Source: Sphingobium sp. CCH11-B1
GTDB lineage: Bacteria > Pseudomonadota > Alphaproteobacteria > Sphingomonadales > Sphingomonadaceae
Assembly (NCBI RefSeq): GCF_001556865.1
Contig: NZ_LSJY01000134.1
Span: forward strand, 118,113 to 182,112
Length of the DNA: 64,000 nucleotides
Direction of reading: 5' to 3'
The notes beneath the pieces were generated by a model that was given only the letters and a program-made list of their open reading frames with translations, had not been told where the DNA came from and did no database searches. Below are positions 39,257 through 48,355 of the stretch, in pieces; within the stretch, counting starts at the first letter, position 1, and each line of letters begins with the position of its first letter. A program made the translations under genes and the position numbers.

Positions 39257-40171
39257 TTAGCGGTCCCTCTCCACGATATAGTCGGCAATGGCGCGCAGCA
39301 GGTCCGCCTCTCTGCCATGGCCGTGCAGATGGGCCTTTGCCTGCGCCACCAGAAGATGCGCCCGGTCGCGCGCGCGTTCGACGCCCAGCAGCGACACGAA
39401 GGTTTCCTTGCCCGCCGCCGCGTCCTTGCCGAGCGCCTTGCCCGCAAGCGCGGCGTCGCCCTCCACGTCGAGGAGATCGTCGGCGATCTGGAAAGCAAGG
39501 CCGATGTCGCGCGCATAGCCGTGCAGCGACGTGCGCGCCTCCTGCGGCAGGCGCGCCATGATGGCGGCGGCATCGACGCAGAATGCGATCAGCGCGCCGG
39601 TCTTGAGATTTTGCAGCCGCGTGACGGTGGCAAGGTCGAAGCGGGCCTTTTCCGCCTCCAGGTCCATCATCTGCCCGCCAGCCATTCCCGCAGGACCGCT
39701 GGCCAGCGCCAGAGCCCGCACCAGTTCGATCCGCACGAAGGGATCGGGGTGTGTGTCCTCATCCGCCAGCACTTCGAAAGCGAGATCATGAAGGCAGTCG
39801 CCCGCCAGGATGGCGCTCGCTTCGTCAAACGCCTTGTGGACCGTGGGCTTGCCGCGACGCAGATCGTCATCATCCATAGCCGGCAGATCGTCATGGATCA
39901 GCGAATAGACATGGATGCATTCGACCGCGAGCCCGACCCGCAGCGCCGATTCGCGCGAGATGTTGAAGAGGTCGCTTGCCGCCTGCACCAGCAGCGGCCG
40001 CAATCGCTTGCCGCCGCCGATGGCCGCGTGCCGCATCGCATCATAAAGGCGGCGGCGCGGATCGTCGGGAAGGGCGAGAAGACGGTCAAAAGCGGCATCG
40101 ATGGCGTCAGCGACTTCCGCTGCGCGCGCACCGACCAAAGCAGAAGCGGAGCCCCCCTCTCCCCCGGACAT
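39257..40171 (-). CDS. ispA: Polyprenyl (farnesyl) diphosphate synthase
   Basis: The 304-residue enzyme has both aspartate-rich motifs: the first in YSLIHDDLPAMDDDDLRRGK and the second in FQIADDLLDVEGD, plus GGGKRLRPLL. It condenses isopentenyl diphosphate with allylic diphosphates. ATG 40171 (MSGGEGGSASALV) follows the xseB stop by five bases; the longer frame overlaps xseB. Chain length (C15 or C20) cannot be set from sequence alone. Confidence 0.95.
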   Translation of the reverse strand: MSGGEGGSASALVGARAAEVADAIDAAFDRLLALPDDPRRRLYDAMRHAAIGGGKRLRPLLVQAASDLFNISRESALRVGLAVECIHVYSLIHDDLPAMDDDDLRRGKPTVHKAFDEASAILAGDCLHDLAFEVLADEDTHPDPFVRIELVRALALASGPAGMAGGQMMDLEAEKARFDLATVTRLQNLKTGALIAFCVDAAAIMARLPQEARTSLHGYARDIGLAFQIADDLLDVEGDAALAGKALGKDAAAGKETFVSLLGVERARDRAHLLVAQAKAHLHGHGREADLLRAIADYIVERDR

Positions 40172-40176
40172 GGCCG

Positions 40177-40431
40177 TCAGTCCGCGCCGAACGGCTGCGC
40201 GCCGCTGACCACGCCGCCGGCATCGACCGTGAGCTTTTGAATGCGCGCCTCTGCCGCCTGAAGCCTTTCCGTGCACCGTTTGCGCAATTCCTCGCCGCGC
40301 GCATAAAGCGCGATCGACTCGTCGAGCGGCACGTCCCCGCTTTCAAGGCGGCGCACGATCTGCTCCAGAGCGCGCAACGCATCCTCGAACGACAGGGTTT
40401 CGGGATCGGGGGTCGACATATCCTCAGCCAT
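40177..40431 (-). CDS. xseB: Exodeoxyribonuclease VII small subunit
   Basis: The 84-residue protein has the typical XseB coiled-coil: LSFEDALRALEQIVRRLESG, then VPLDESIALYARGEELRKRC. It joins XseA to degrade single-stranded DNA. ATG 40431 (MAEDMSTPDPE) is used; ATG 40419 is possible. xseB-ispA adjacency is widely conserved. Confidence 0.95.
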   Translation of the reverse strand: MAEDMSTPDPETLSFEDALRALEQIVRRLESGDVPLDESIALYARGEELRKRCTERLQAAEARIQKLTVDAGGVVSGAQPFGAD

Positions 40432-40589
40432 CGCCCTGCATTGACCGTGCCCAGGCGGATGGTCAAGCCCGCTGCGCCACAAAGGCCCGATGGTCATCAC
40501 GCCGTCATGACGTCAATTCAGTGCAATGGAGGAAAATGCGTCATTTTGCGTTGACGCACCATGTTGCACGTGCACATAAAAGGATCGCT

Positions 40590-40973
40590 ATGAAATATTA
40601 TGTCCCCCTGATCGCCGTTGCCGGCCTGACCATGCTGTCTGCCTGCAACAAGAATGATGAACCCGAAGTCGTCGGCGGCCCCGCCGATCCAATGGCCGAA
40701 AGGCTGGCCAACGCCGCGCCGGTCGAACTGCCGCCGTCGGTCAAGGCCAACAAGCAGTATCGCTGCAAGGACAACAGCCTGATCTTCGTCGACTTCATGA
40801 CCGACGACAAGACCGCGAACCTGCGCACCGAAAAGACCGGATCGCCAACGAAGCTGACCGCACCCGAAGCCGGCAAGGCCTATGTCGCGGAAGGCGGCTA
40901 CGAAGTGTCGGGCCAGGGCGACGACGTGACCATCACCGTTCCGGGGAAGAGCGCGCAGAGCTGCCACGTCTGA
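40590..40973 (+). CDS. MliC-like lipoprotein
   Basis: The 127-residue protein has a lipobox LSAC (lipid Cys19). The mature part ends with a domain of about 75 residues (KQYRCKDNSLIFVDFMTDD to KSAQSCHV), whose early YRC and late SC cysteines and beta-strand pattern resemble the MliC/PliC lysozyme-inhibitor family. The match is loose, so inhibitor function is only a hypothesis. AGGA lies six bases before ATG 40590. It is divergent from xseB and followed by a terminator. Confidence 0.65.
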   Translation: MKYYVPLIAVAGLTMLSACNKNDEPEVVGGPADPMAERLANAAPVELPPSVKANKQYRCKDNSLIFVDFMTDDKTANLRTEKTGSPTKLTAPEAGKAYVAEGGYEVSGQGDDVTITVPGKSAQSCHV

Positions 40974-40998
40974 TCGCCGCGTCTTACTTCCGTTCCCA

Positions 40999-41035
40999 AG
41001 GCCGGCCCCTCCCAAGGGACCGGCCTTTTCTTTTG
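40999..41035 (+). terminator. Rho-independent terminator after the MliC-like gene
   Basis: AAGGCCGGCCCCT and AGGGACCGGCCTT form a GC stem followed by TTCTTTT. It is 26 bases past the stop codon. The tatC gene ends on the other strand at 41093. Confidence 0.85.
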
Positions 41036-41092
41036 GCAAAAGGGATGGACTACGGCCCGCGCGGGGAAACGCGGCGAATCTCTCGCGATGGA

Positions 41093-41872
41093 TCAGGCCG
41101 AAGCCTGCTCCGCCTCCTCCTCGGCCGCCTGCCTGCGGTCGGTGAACCAGATGGCGACGATCGTGATTTCGTACAGCAGCAGCAGCGGGATCGCGAGCAT
41201 CAGCTGGGACACGACATCGGGCGGGGTGAGTACCGCCGCCAGGATGAAGGCGGCAACGATCATGTAGCGGCGCAGACCGATCAGCTGGGTGCGGGTCACG
41301 AACCCGGCGCGGTTGAGCAGCATCAGCAGCACGGGCATCAGGAAGCTGATGCCGAACGCGAGGATGAACTGCATGACCAGGCCCAGATAGGCATCCGCGC
41401 TGGGCAGCGCCTCGACCGACAGGCCGCTGCTATTCCCCTGAAATTCCAGGAAGAAGTGGAAGGCAGTCGGCATCACCACGAAATAGGCAAGGCTCGCCCC
41501 CATCGCGAAGAGGAAAGGGGTCGCGATGATGAAGGGCAGCAGCGCCTTCTTCTCCTTGGCATAGAGGCCCGGCGCGACGAAGGCCCAGAGCTGGTTGGCG
41601 ATGACGGGAAAGGAGAGGCAAAAGGCACCGAACACCGCGATCTTCACCTGCACGAAGAACGCCTCGTAGAGCTTGGTATAAACCAGCCGGCCACCGCCGT
41701 CGCCGAACGCCTCCTTCAGGGGATGGACGAGGATGGCGAAGAGCTGCTCGGAAAAATAGAAGCAGACAGCGCCCGTGAGGAAAAGCGCATAGACGCATTT
41801 GAGCAGGCGGCTGCGCAGCTCGATCAGGTGGTCGAGCAACGGTGCCTTGCTGTCGTCGATATCGCTGATCAT
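41093..41872 (-). CDS. tatC: Twin-arginine translocase subunit TatC
   Basis: The 259-residue protein has six membrane helices. [20 protein letters not shown] at the start and [39 protein letters not shown] are typical. TatC recognises twin-arginine signals. Its ATG overlaps the tatB stop as ATGA. Confidence 0.98.
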   Translation of the reverse strand: MISDIDDSKAPLLDHLIELRSRLLKCVYALFLTGAVCFYFSEQLFAILVHPLKEAFGDGGGRLVYTKLYEAFFVQVKIAVFGAFCLSFPVIANQLWAFVAPGLYAKEKKALLPFIIATPFLFAMGASLAYFVVMPTAFHFFLEFQGNSSGLSVEALPSADAYLGLVMQFILAFGISFLMPVLLMLLNRAGFVTRTQLIGLRRYMIVAAFILAAVLTPPDVVSQLMLAIPLLLLYEITIVAIWFTDRRQAAEEEAEQASA

Positions 41873-42297
41873 GCCGCGGCGTCGCTTTTACCCGCGGAGC
41901 CGGCGAGATAGGGCGGCCCGCCCGGCGTCGGCGCAGGGGCCGGCTCGACGGGGGCCGACTGAGCGACGAAGGCAGGCGATTCTTCCGGGGCGGACTGGGC
42001 GACGAAAGCGGGCGCGTCCGGCGTGCCGTCAGGCGGCGGCAAGGCGGCCTCCGCCGTTTCGGGCGGATGCTCTTCCATGATGCGCTTGTTCTGCGCCGCC
42101 CACTTCTTTTCCAGCTCTTCCAGTTCCACCTCGCGCACCATCGCATCGATGCCGGTGCGGAAATGGCGGGCCATGCCCTGCGCCTTGCCCACGATCTGCC
42201 CCACCTTGTAGAGCGCGCGCGGCAAATCCTTTGGGCCGATCACGATCACGGCAATGATCACGATCACCAGAAGTTCGGACGAATCGATACCAAACAT
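41869..42297 (-). CDS. tatB: Twin-arginine translocase subunit TatB
   Basis: The 142-residue protein begins [20 protein letters not shown] followed by the GPKDLP hinge, an amphipathic helix (about 22-60) and an acidic Pro/Ala-rich tail with an imperfect repeat [12 protein letters not shown] / [12 protein letters not shown]. TatB pairs with TatC in the receptor complex. Confidence 0.97.
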   Translation of the reverse strand: MFGIDSSELLVIVIIAVIVIGPKDLPRALYKVGQIVGKAQGMARHFRTGIDAMVREVELEELEKKWAAQNKRIMEEHPPETAEAALPPPDGTPDAPAFVAQSAPEESPAFVAQSAPVEPAPAPTPGGPPYLAGSAGKSDAAA

Positions 42298-42326
42298 GCG
42301 CGACTACCGGCCTGTGCTTGAAGGGG

Positions 42327-42569
42327 TCAGGCCTTGCTCTTTTCTTCGGTGGCGCTCGGCGCATCCTGTTCGGGCACGCGATGGCCTTCGATCCGGGTCG
42401 CAGGCTTGGCCGGCGGCACGTCGTCATCCTCGGCCATGCCTTTCTTGAAGCTCTTGATGCCCTTGGCCACGTCACCCATCAGGCCGGAAATCCGGCCGCC
42501 ACCAAACAGCAGCATGACGACCAGGAGCACGATCACCCAGTGCATCAGCGAGAAGGAACCCATTTTCAA
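42327..42569 (-). CDS. tatA: Twin-arginine translocase subunit TatA
   Basis: The 80-residue protein has one membrane helix ([20 protein letters not shown]) then the amphipathic FKKGMAEDD segment. TatA forms the protein-conducting assembly. It lies after scpB and before tatB. Confidence 0.97.
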   Translation of the reverse strand: MKMGSFSLMHWVIVLLVVMLLFGGGRISGLMGDVAKGIKSFKKGMAEDDDVPPAKPATRIEGHRVPEQDAPSATEEKSKA

Positions 42570-42591
42570 ATACTCCTGAAAGGAGGCCTAT

Positions 42592-43182
42592 CTAGGCCTC
42601 TTCCTCGTCATTTTCCACAACGGATTGGCCAGCCAGACCCTCCAGCGCCAAATCCACAGGGTCGAGCAGGCCAGCGGCGCGAAGATCGTCCAGTCCCGGC
42701 AGGTCGCGTCGGCTGCTAAGGCCGAAATGCGTCAGAAATTCTACGGTCGTGGCGTAGATGAGCGGACGGCCGGGCAATTCCCGCCGGCCCGCCGGACGGA
42801 CCCAGCCCGCCTCCATCAAGACGTCGATCGTGCCCTTGGCCACCTGCACGCCGCGAATCGCTTCTATCTCCGCGCGGCTGACGGGTTCATGATAGGCGAT
42901 GATGGCCAGCGTCTCCGTCGCCGCGCGCGAGAGCTTGCGCGTCTCGTCCTTTTCACGGCGCAGCATGTGGGCGAGGTCCGGCGCGGTCTGGAAATGCCAG
43001 CGCCCGCCGCGTTCCACCAGATTGATCCCGCGACCCGCATATTGATCCCCAAGCGTCGCCAGCGCGGCCCGAAGATCGCCGTCCTCCCCCACATGCAGCC
43101 TGATTTCCGCGGGGGTTAGCGGCGTTTCCGCCACGAACAGCGTGGCTTCGACGGCGCGAAGATAATCGTCGGGTTCCTGCAT
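42592..43182 (-). CDS. scpB: Segregation and condensation protein ScpB
   Basis: The 196-residue protein has two winged-helix domains (ATLFVAETPLTPAEIRLHV; ETLAIIAYHEPVSRAEIEAI; TVEFLTHFGLSSRRDLPGL). With ScpA and SMC it condenses the chromosome. ATG 43182 shares its first base with the scpA stop (TGATG), so translation is probably coupled; a GTG at 43185 is possible. Confidence 0.95.
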   Translation of the reverse strand: MQEPDDYLRAVEATLFVAETPLTPAEIRLHVGEDGDLRAALATLGDQYAGRGINLVERGGRWHFQTAPDLAHMLRREKDETRKLSRAATETLAIIAYHEPVSRAEIEAIRGVQVAKGTIDVLMEAGWVRPAGRRELPGRPLIYATTVEFLTHFGLSSRRDLPGLDDLRAAGLLDPVDLALEGLAGQSVVENDEEEA

Positions 43183-43952
43183 CACGCCGCCGCCTCCGGC
43201 ATCGGCGCGCGCAGGTAGATCGGCTGGAAGATGCCGTCCTGCGCAATGTCCAGCCGGCCCTGCCGCGCCAGTTCCAGCGCCGCCACGAAACTGCTGGCCA
43301 ATGCCGACTTTGCGCGTGGCGGATCGATGTCGGGCGGCAGAAAGGCTTCGAGCCGGGTCCAGTCCAGCGCCGCGCCGACCAGCGACCCCACACGCTGGAG
43401 TGCCTCATCCAGCGTCATGACCGGGCGCACGGCGATGCTATGCACCACCGGCTGCGTCCGCGCGCGCACTTGCCCGTAGGCGGCGATCAGGTCGTAAAGG
43501 GTGGCGCGCCACTGGGCCTTGCGGATGAGGCGCAACCCTTCCGGCGCGCGGCGAGGAAACACGTCGCGGCCGATGCGGTCGCGCGCCATCAGCCGTGCCG
43601 CCGCATCGCGCATGGCGTTCAGCCGCTGGAGCCGAAGATGGAGCCGCAGCGCCAGTTCCTCAGGGCTGGGGTCCGGCTGTTCCGCCTTGGGCAGCAGCAA
43701 CGCGGATTTGAGATAGGCCAGCCACGCCGCCATCACGAGATAATCGGCCGCCAGTTCCAGCTTCAGTTGCCGGGCGCTGTCGATGAAGGCGAGATATTGT
43801 TCCGTGAGCGCCAGGATGGAAATTTCCCGCAGATCGACCTTTTGTCCCCGCGCCAGCGTCAGCAACAGATCCAGCGGCCCTTCCCAACTGTCGAAGCTGA
43901 CCGTGAGGATATGGGGCGACGGGACCGCCGGGGACTCGAAAAGGTCGCTCAA
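43182..43952 (-). CDS. scpA: Segregation and condensation protein ScpA
   Basis: The 256-residue kleisin has the N-terminal segment FDSWEGPLDLLLTLARGQKV, YLVMAAWLAYLKSALLLPK and a C-terminal winged-helix part. The start is a TTG at 43952 that overlaps the nagZ stop (TTGA); no ATG or GTG lies between it and the conserved domain. This tight overlap suggests coupling to nagZ. Confidence 0.93.
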   Translation of the reverse strand: MSDLFESPAVPSPHILTVSFDSWEGPLDLLLTLARGQKVDLREISILALTEQYLAFIDSARQLKLELAADYLVMAAWLAYLKSALLLPKAEQPDPSPEELALRLHLRLQRLNAMRDAAARLMARDRIGRDVFPRRAPEGLRLIRKAQWRATLYDLIAAYGQVRARTQPVVHSIAVRPVMTLDEALQRVGSLVGAALDWTRLEAFLPPDIDPPRAKSALASSFVAALELARQGRLDIAQDGIFQPIYLRAPMPEAAA

Positions 43953-44962
43953 GCCGGCACCAGGCCCAGCAAGCTGTCGCGCGTCGCGATCAATGTCTCG
44001 AACGCAGGCGGATCGGCATCGTGGCGGACAGACGCCATGGCCCTGTCGAGCCGGGCGCGGGAGGCTTCCGCGATATCGGGCAGGCGATCCGCAATGCCGA
44101 TCATGTCGTCCATCCGCGCCCAGCAATTGAGCGCAAGATCGCATCCCGCCGCGACGACGCCCGCCGCAAGTTCGGGGATCGACCCCTTGAGCGCCTTCAT
44201 ATCCAGATCGTCGGACATCAGCAGCCCTTGAAAGCCGATCGAGTCGCGGATGATCTCGCCAATGATGGCGGGGGACAGGCTGGCCGGGCGATGCGCGTCC
44301 CATTCGGTATAGATGACATGGGCGGTCATGCCGATCGGCGCGCTGCGCAGGGTGCGGAAGGGCGCGAGATCGGTTTCGAGCGCGTTCAAGTCGGCATCGA
44401 CCACGGGCAGGTCCAGATGGCTGTCGACCAGCGCCCGGCCGTGCCCGGGCATATGCTTGACGATGCCCACCACGCCGCCCTCGGACAGCCCCTCCAGCGT
44501 CGCGCGGCCAAGCGCCGCCACGCGCATAGGATCCGCGCCCAGCGTCCTGTCGCCCATGATGTCGCTTGCGCCGTCCTGCCGCACGTCGAGCAGGGGAAGC
44601 GCGTCCACGGTGATGCCGACGTCCGCCAGCATCAGGGCCAGGGCCCGACCATTGGCGCGGGACGCCGCGATCGCGCTGGAAGGCGCGATATCGTAAAGCC
44701 GGTCGAAGGCCGCGGCGGCGGGAAAGGCAGGCCAGTGCGGCGGCTGCATCCGCGCGACGCGGCCGCCCTCCTGGTCGATCATGACAAGCAGGTCGTCGCG
44801 CCCGTGCAGCGTCCGAAGATCGTCCGTGAGCGCGCGTAGCTGGTCACGGTCGGCGCAATTGCGCTTGAAGAGGATATATCCCGCCGGCTCCGCCTCCGCG
44901 AAGAAGGCGCGTTCGTCCGGGGTGAGCGACAGGCCGGCCATGCCGAAGATAACAGGCTTCAT
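43949..44962 (-). CDS. nagZ: Beta-N-acetylhexosaminidase NagZ
   Basis: The 337-residue glycoside hydrolase family 3 protein cleaves GlcNAc-anhydroMurNAc in cell-wall recycling. VKHMPGHGRALVDSHLDLPV carries the conserved loop, DQEGGRVARM and SDDLDMKAL (nucleophile Asp) are present. It lies between the SPOR gene and scpA, a conserved order. Confidence 0.97.
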   Translation of the reverse strand: MKPVIFGMAGLSLTPDERAFFAEAEPAGYILFKRNCADRDQLRALTDDLRTLHGRDDLLVMIDQEGGRVARMQPPHWPAFPAAAAFDRLYDIAPSSAIAASRANGRALALMLADVGITVDALPLLDVRQDGASDIMGDRTLGADPMRVAALGRATLEGLSEGGVVGIVKHMPGHGRALVDSHLDLPVVDADLNALETDLAPFRTLRSAPIGMTAHVIYTEWDAHRPASLSPAIIGEIIRDSIGFQGLLMSDDLDMKALKGSIPELAAGVVAAGCDLALNCWARMDDMIGIADRLPDIAEASRARLDRAMASVRHDADPPAFETLIATRDSLLGLVPA

Positions 44963-45013
44963 GGCCCGGATGGTAGCGCCTGCCGCCGCCGCTGTCGAAG
45001 GGCTTTATGCCGG

Positions 45014-45736
45014 TCAGTTCACCACGATGCAGCTTTCGCCCGCAACCTTGAGCTTGCCGCACACCAGGCTGGCCTGCTTGCCCGCCCCAGCACGCAGGCG
45101 GTACAATGTGCTCCCGCCGATTTCCACCGGCTCGATCGTCATGCTGAGCGGCGCGAGATAGGCGAAGCGCTTGGACAGCTTGCCCCATGCATCCTTCGCG
45201 AGCGCGGCGTTGCCATAGGCGCCAAGCTGGATGGTGCCGCCGGGCACCGCCTTGGGCGTCGCAGCCCGGGCTGGCGCCGCGGTTTCGTCTGCGACACGCG
45301 TCGACACGCTCTGGGCGGGCTTGACCGGCGCGGCGGGCCGGGCAGCGGCGAGCGCCGGCGTGGTCTTTTCGATTGGCGCTTCGGGCACGCGGCTCGGATC
45401 GATGCGGCCGTCGCGCGCCACGCCTTCGCTGGCGGCGAAGCTGGCGTCGCCTTCGCCATCGAACTTCTTGGCATCGGCCTCGTTCGCTGCGATCTTGTAG
45501 TCGCCCGGCGGGGCAGCGATCAGCGCCCCTTCGCCGGCGCTGCCAGCGCCGTTGCGGTTCTGGACGAGCCAGACCCCCGCCACCACCGCGCCAATAAGAA
45601 CGAGGCCAAGGAGGATAAGCCCCAGCAGGCGCAGCGGCGAAATGCGGTCATCCTCCGCATCGTCGATCGCCGGCTCAAGCCATGGGAGACGATCCTCATC
45701 GTCAAGGTCAAGCCGGCCGCGCGCATAATCACCCAT
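45014..45736 (-). CDS. SPOR-domain membrane protein
   Basis: The 240-residue protein has a cytoplasmic acidic N-terminus, one membrane helix (LLGLILLGLVLIGAVVAGVW, about 37-57), an Ala/Pro-rich periplasmic linker and a C-terminal SPOR domain (IQLGAYGNAALAKDAWGKL). SPOR domains bind denuded glycan at the division septum. The neighbours argS and nagZ fit the alphaproteobacterial pattern. Role: probably cell division or wall turnover. Confidence 0.9.
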   Translation of the reverse strand: MGDYARGRLDLDDEDRLPWLEPAIDDAEDDRISPLRLLGLILLGLVLIGAVVAGVWLVQNRNGAGSAGEGALIAAPPGDYKIAANEADAKKFDGEGDASFAASEGVARDGRIDPSRVPEAPIEKTTPALAAARPAAPVKPAQSVSTRVADETAAPARAATPKAVPGGTIQLGAYGNAALAKDAWGKLSKRFAYLAPLSMTIEPVEIGGSTLYRLRAGAGKQASLVCGKLKVAGESCIVVN

Positions 45737-45749
45737 AGTCTTCAGCGCC

Positions 45750-47477
45750 TCATTGCATTTCCGTCAAGGCAGCCACGCCCATCAGGGTCAAGCCGTTACG
45801 GATAATCTGCCCGATTCCCTGAGCGAGGAAAAGGCGGGTTGCGGTGAGTGCGGGATCATCGGCGACGATTACGCGCGCGCGGGGATCATCATTGCCAATA
45901 TTCCACCATCCATGAAAGGCGGACGCCAAGTCATTGAGATAGAAGGCGACACGATGCGGCTCACGCGCTTGCGCAGCACCATCGACGACGCGAGGGAACT
46001 GCGCGGCCAGCTTGACCAGACCAAGCTCCGCTGTCCCGAGAAGGGACAGGTCAGGCGCGGGCATATCGATCCCGGCCTCCTCCGCACGACGGCCAAGCGA
46101 GGCAATACGCGCATGGGCATATTGCACGTAGAAGACCGGATTGTCCTTCGACGCCTCCACCACCTTGGCGAAGTCGAAGTCCATCTGGGCGTCGGCCTTG
46201 CGCGTCAGCATGGTGAAGCGGACGACATCCTTGCCCACTTCCCGCACCACGTCCGCCAGCGTCACGAAATTGCCGGCGCGCTTGGACATTTTCACCGGCT
46301 CACCGTCGCGCAGCAGCCGGACCATCTGAATGAGCTTCACGTCGAAACGCGCCCGCCCTTCGGTCAGCGCGGCGACGGCGGCCTGGATGCGCTTCACCGT
46401 GCCGGCATGGTCCGCGCCCCATATGTCGATCAGCTGGTCCGCGCTCTGGGCCTTCTGGAAATGATAGGCCATGTCCGCGCCGAAATAGGTCCAACTGCCG
46501 TTCGACTTCCTGATCGGGCGGTCCTGATCGTCGCCAAACTTCGTTGATCGGAACAGCGGCAGTTCGACCGGTTCCCAATCGTCGGGCAATTCGCCCTTGG
46601 GCGCCTCCAGCGTGCCGTCATAGACGAGGTCGTGCGCGCGCAGCCAGGCTTCGGCCTCATCGGGCTTCCCGGCCGCCTGCAATTCGGCTTCGGACGAGAA
46701 GATGTCGTGATGGATGCCCAGCAGCGCGAGGTCGCTGCGGATCATGTCCATCATCTTCGCGACGGCGAAGCTGCGGAAGAGCGCCAGCCATTCGCCTTCC
46801 GGAGCGCCCACGAAACGATCGCCATATTCCTGGGCGAGCGCCTGCCCGACCGGCACCAGATAGTCGCCGGGATAAAGCCCTTCCGGAATGTCGCCCACAT
46901 CTTCGCCCAGCGCCTCGCGGTAGCGCAGGTGCGCGGATCGGGCGAGCACGTCCACCTGGCCGCCCGCATCGTTGATATAATATTCGCGGATGACCCTATG
47001 CCCGGCATATTCCAGCAGGGTGGCGAGCGCGTCGCCCACCACCGCGCCGCGACAATGGCCCATATGCATGGGGCCGGTGGGATTGGCGGACACATATTCG
47101 ACGTTGACCGTCACGCCCTGCCCCATGGCCGAGCGCCCATATTCGTCGGCGTCCACATGGATCGCAGCCAGCTCGGCGCGCCAGGTGGCGTCGGTCAGGG
47201 TCAGGTTGATGAAGCCCGGCCCGGCAATGGCAGCGCTCTCCACCTCTTCCAGGGCCTGCAGCCTGGCGACGATCGCCTCCGCAAGGGTGCGTGGATTGGT
47301 CCCGGCGGGCTTTGCCAGCACCATCGCCGCATTGGTCGCCAGGTCGCCATGACTCGCGTCGCGGGGCGGCTCGACCGTGACGGGCTTGCGATTGAGGCCC
47401 GAGGGCAGCGCGCCATCGGCCTCCAGCGCATCCAGCACGGCGTCGAGATGAGCGGTGAAACGGGTGTAAAGGGACAC
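45750..47477 (-). CDS. argS: Arginyl-tRNA synthetase
   Basis: The 575-residue class I synthetase has the HIGH-type motif HMGH at about 137 (ANPTGPMHMGHCRGAVVGD) and KMSKR at about 395. The N-terminal Add-1 domain starts SLYTRFTAHLDAVLDALEA. GTG 47477 is the start that fits the family; the open frame upstream to 47543 lies in a repeat element. First gene of the argS-to-tatC run. Confidence 0.94.
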   Translation of the reverse strand: MSLYTRFTAHLDAVLDALEADGALPSGLNRKPVTVEPPRDASHGDLATNAAMVLAKPAGTNPRTLAEAIVARLQALEEVESAAIAGPGFINLTLTDATWRAELAAIHVDADEYGRSAMGQGVTVNVEYVSANPTGPMHMGHCRGAVVGDALATLLEYAGHRVIREYYINDAGGQVDVLARSAHLRYREALGEDVGDIPEGLYPGDYLVPVGQALAQEYGDRFVGAPEGEWLALFRSFAVAKMMDMIRSDLALLGIHHDIFSSEAELQAAGKPDEAEAWLRAHDLVYDGTLEAPKGELPDDWEPVELPLFRSTKFGDDQDRPIRKSNGSWTYFGADMAYHFQKAQSADQLIDIWGADHAGTVKRIQAAVAALTEGRARFDVKLIQMVRLLRDGEPVKMSKRAGNFVTLADVVREVGKDVVRFTMLTRKADAQMDFDFAKVVEASKDNPVFYVQYAHARIASLGRRAEEAGIDMPAPDLSLLGTAELGLVKLAAQFPRVVDGAAQAREPHRVAFYLNDLASAFHGWWNIGNDDPRARVIVADDPALTATRLFLAQGIGQIIRNGLTLMGVAALTEMQ

Positions 47478-47500
47478 GGAGCGAAACTTTCTTGCAAGTT

Positions 47501-47578
47501 CCGTTCGCCCTGGGCCTGTCGAAGGGCTGCTCCTGTCTTTCAAGAAGGGCAGCGCTTCGACAAGCTCGGCCCGAACGG
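47501..47578. repeat. Inverted-repeat element upstream of argS, family C
   Basis: CCGTTCGCCCTGGGCCTGTC (47501-47520) and AAG pair with CTTCGACAAGCTCGGCCCGA (47555-47574) and ACGG. The loop has CTTTCAAGAAGG, shared with the 24346-24420 copy. It lies 24 bases upstream of the argS GTG and 17 bases past the stop of the lipoprotein gene. Confidence 0.85.
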
Positions 47579-47594
47579 TTGAACGGGACTGAGC

Positions 47595-48233
47595 TTAACG
47601 GGTGGCGTTATATCGGAGCTGGTCCTGCGTCAGGTTGAACCCGACCAGCAGTTCAAAGCTGGTCCGCTGCAACGCCGCCTTGACGTCCGGCTGGGCAAAG
47701 GGATCGATCGCCGCGTCCGCATCGCCGGCCTTGCGCTTCTGCGTGATCTTCGTCTGGATGTCGGCTGGAAGGGTCGCTGCCGCCTTGTCCACATAGGACC
47801 CCGCCTTGGCTTGCGCGCTGGCGAGATATTGGCCGGGCGCGAAGGTCAGCGTCACTTGCCCCACGCGCTTGGCAACGACGTTCGTCCCCGCCTGCACGAC
47901 GGCCGAGAAATAGGGCAACGTCACCTGGCGCGCGGCGGTGGCATCCGTGCGGCGCGCATTCACGGTGAAGGTCGCTTCGGTGTAGAATTGACTGCCATCG
48001 GCACAGGTGGACCGCAGATCGGTGATGTTGGCGACAATGTCGATCGCGGAGGCGTCCGTGCTGTTTGCCGGGTTGAACAGCGTCATGTCCCCCGTCTGCG
48101 CCGGGATCGCCGCGACCGGACAGGCCGACCGGACCGCGACGATGCCGCCGCTGGCATCGATCTCGCCCCGGCTCGAGCACCCCGCCACAGCGAGGGCAAG
48201 CATGGCGACAGCGGCAAGACGGACGGTTTTCAC
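47595..48233 (-). CDS. Lipoprotein of unknown function
   Basis: The 212-residue protein has a lipobox AVAGC (lipid Cys19). The mature part is mainly predicted beta strands (ASAIDIVANITDLRSTC, FYTEATFTVNARR, VGQVTLTFAPGQY) with two cysteines early in the mature chain, then a C-terminal helical end. I do not recognise a family; it looks like a conserved envelope protein. It lies upstream of argS in the same orientation, with the repeat element between. Confidence 0.75.
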   Translation of the reverse strand: MKTVRLAAVAMLALAVAGCSSRGEIDASGGIVAVRSACPVAAIPAQTGDMTLFNPANSTDASAIDIVANITDLRSTCADGSQFYTEATFTVNARRTDATAARQVTLPYFSAVVQAGTNVVAKRVGQVTLTFAPGQYLASAQAKAGSYVDKAAATLPADIQTKITQKRKAGDADAAIDPFAQPDVKAALQRTSFELLVGFNLTQDQLRYNATR

Positions 48234-48355
48234 GAGCAGACAATCCTTGGCGGGCCGGCCGGGGCCGGGAACTTTGCGCTTCCTTATCCATCCCCCGCCG
48301 CCCGCGCAACCTCAAGGCTCTTTCTTCCGGAACCACATTGTCCTAAGCGGCTCGC

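Noticed and set aside
40551..40579. TTGACG-N17-ACATAA as a promoter for the MliC-like gene
   Set aside because: The -10 would lie so close to the ATG that the transcript would lose its ribosome-binding site.
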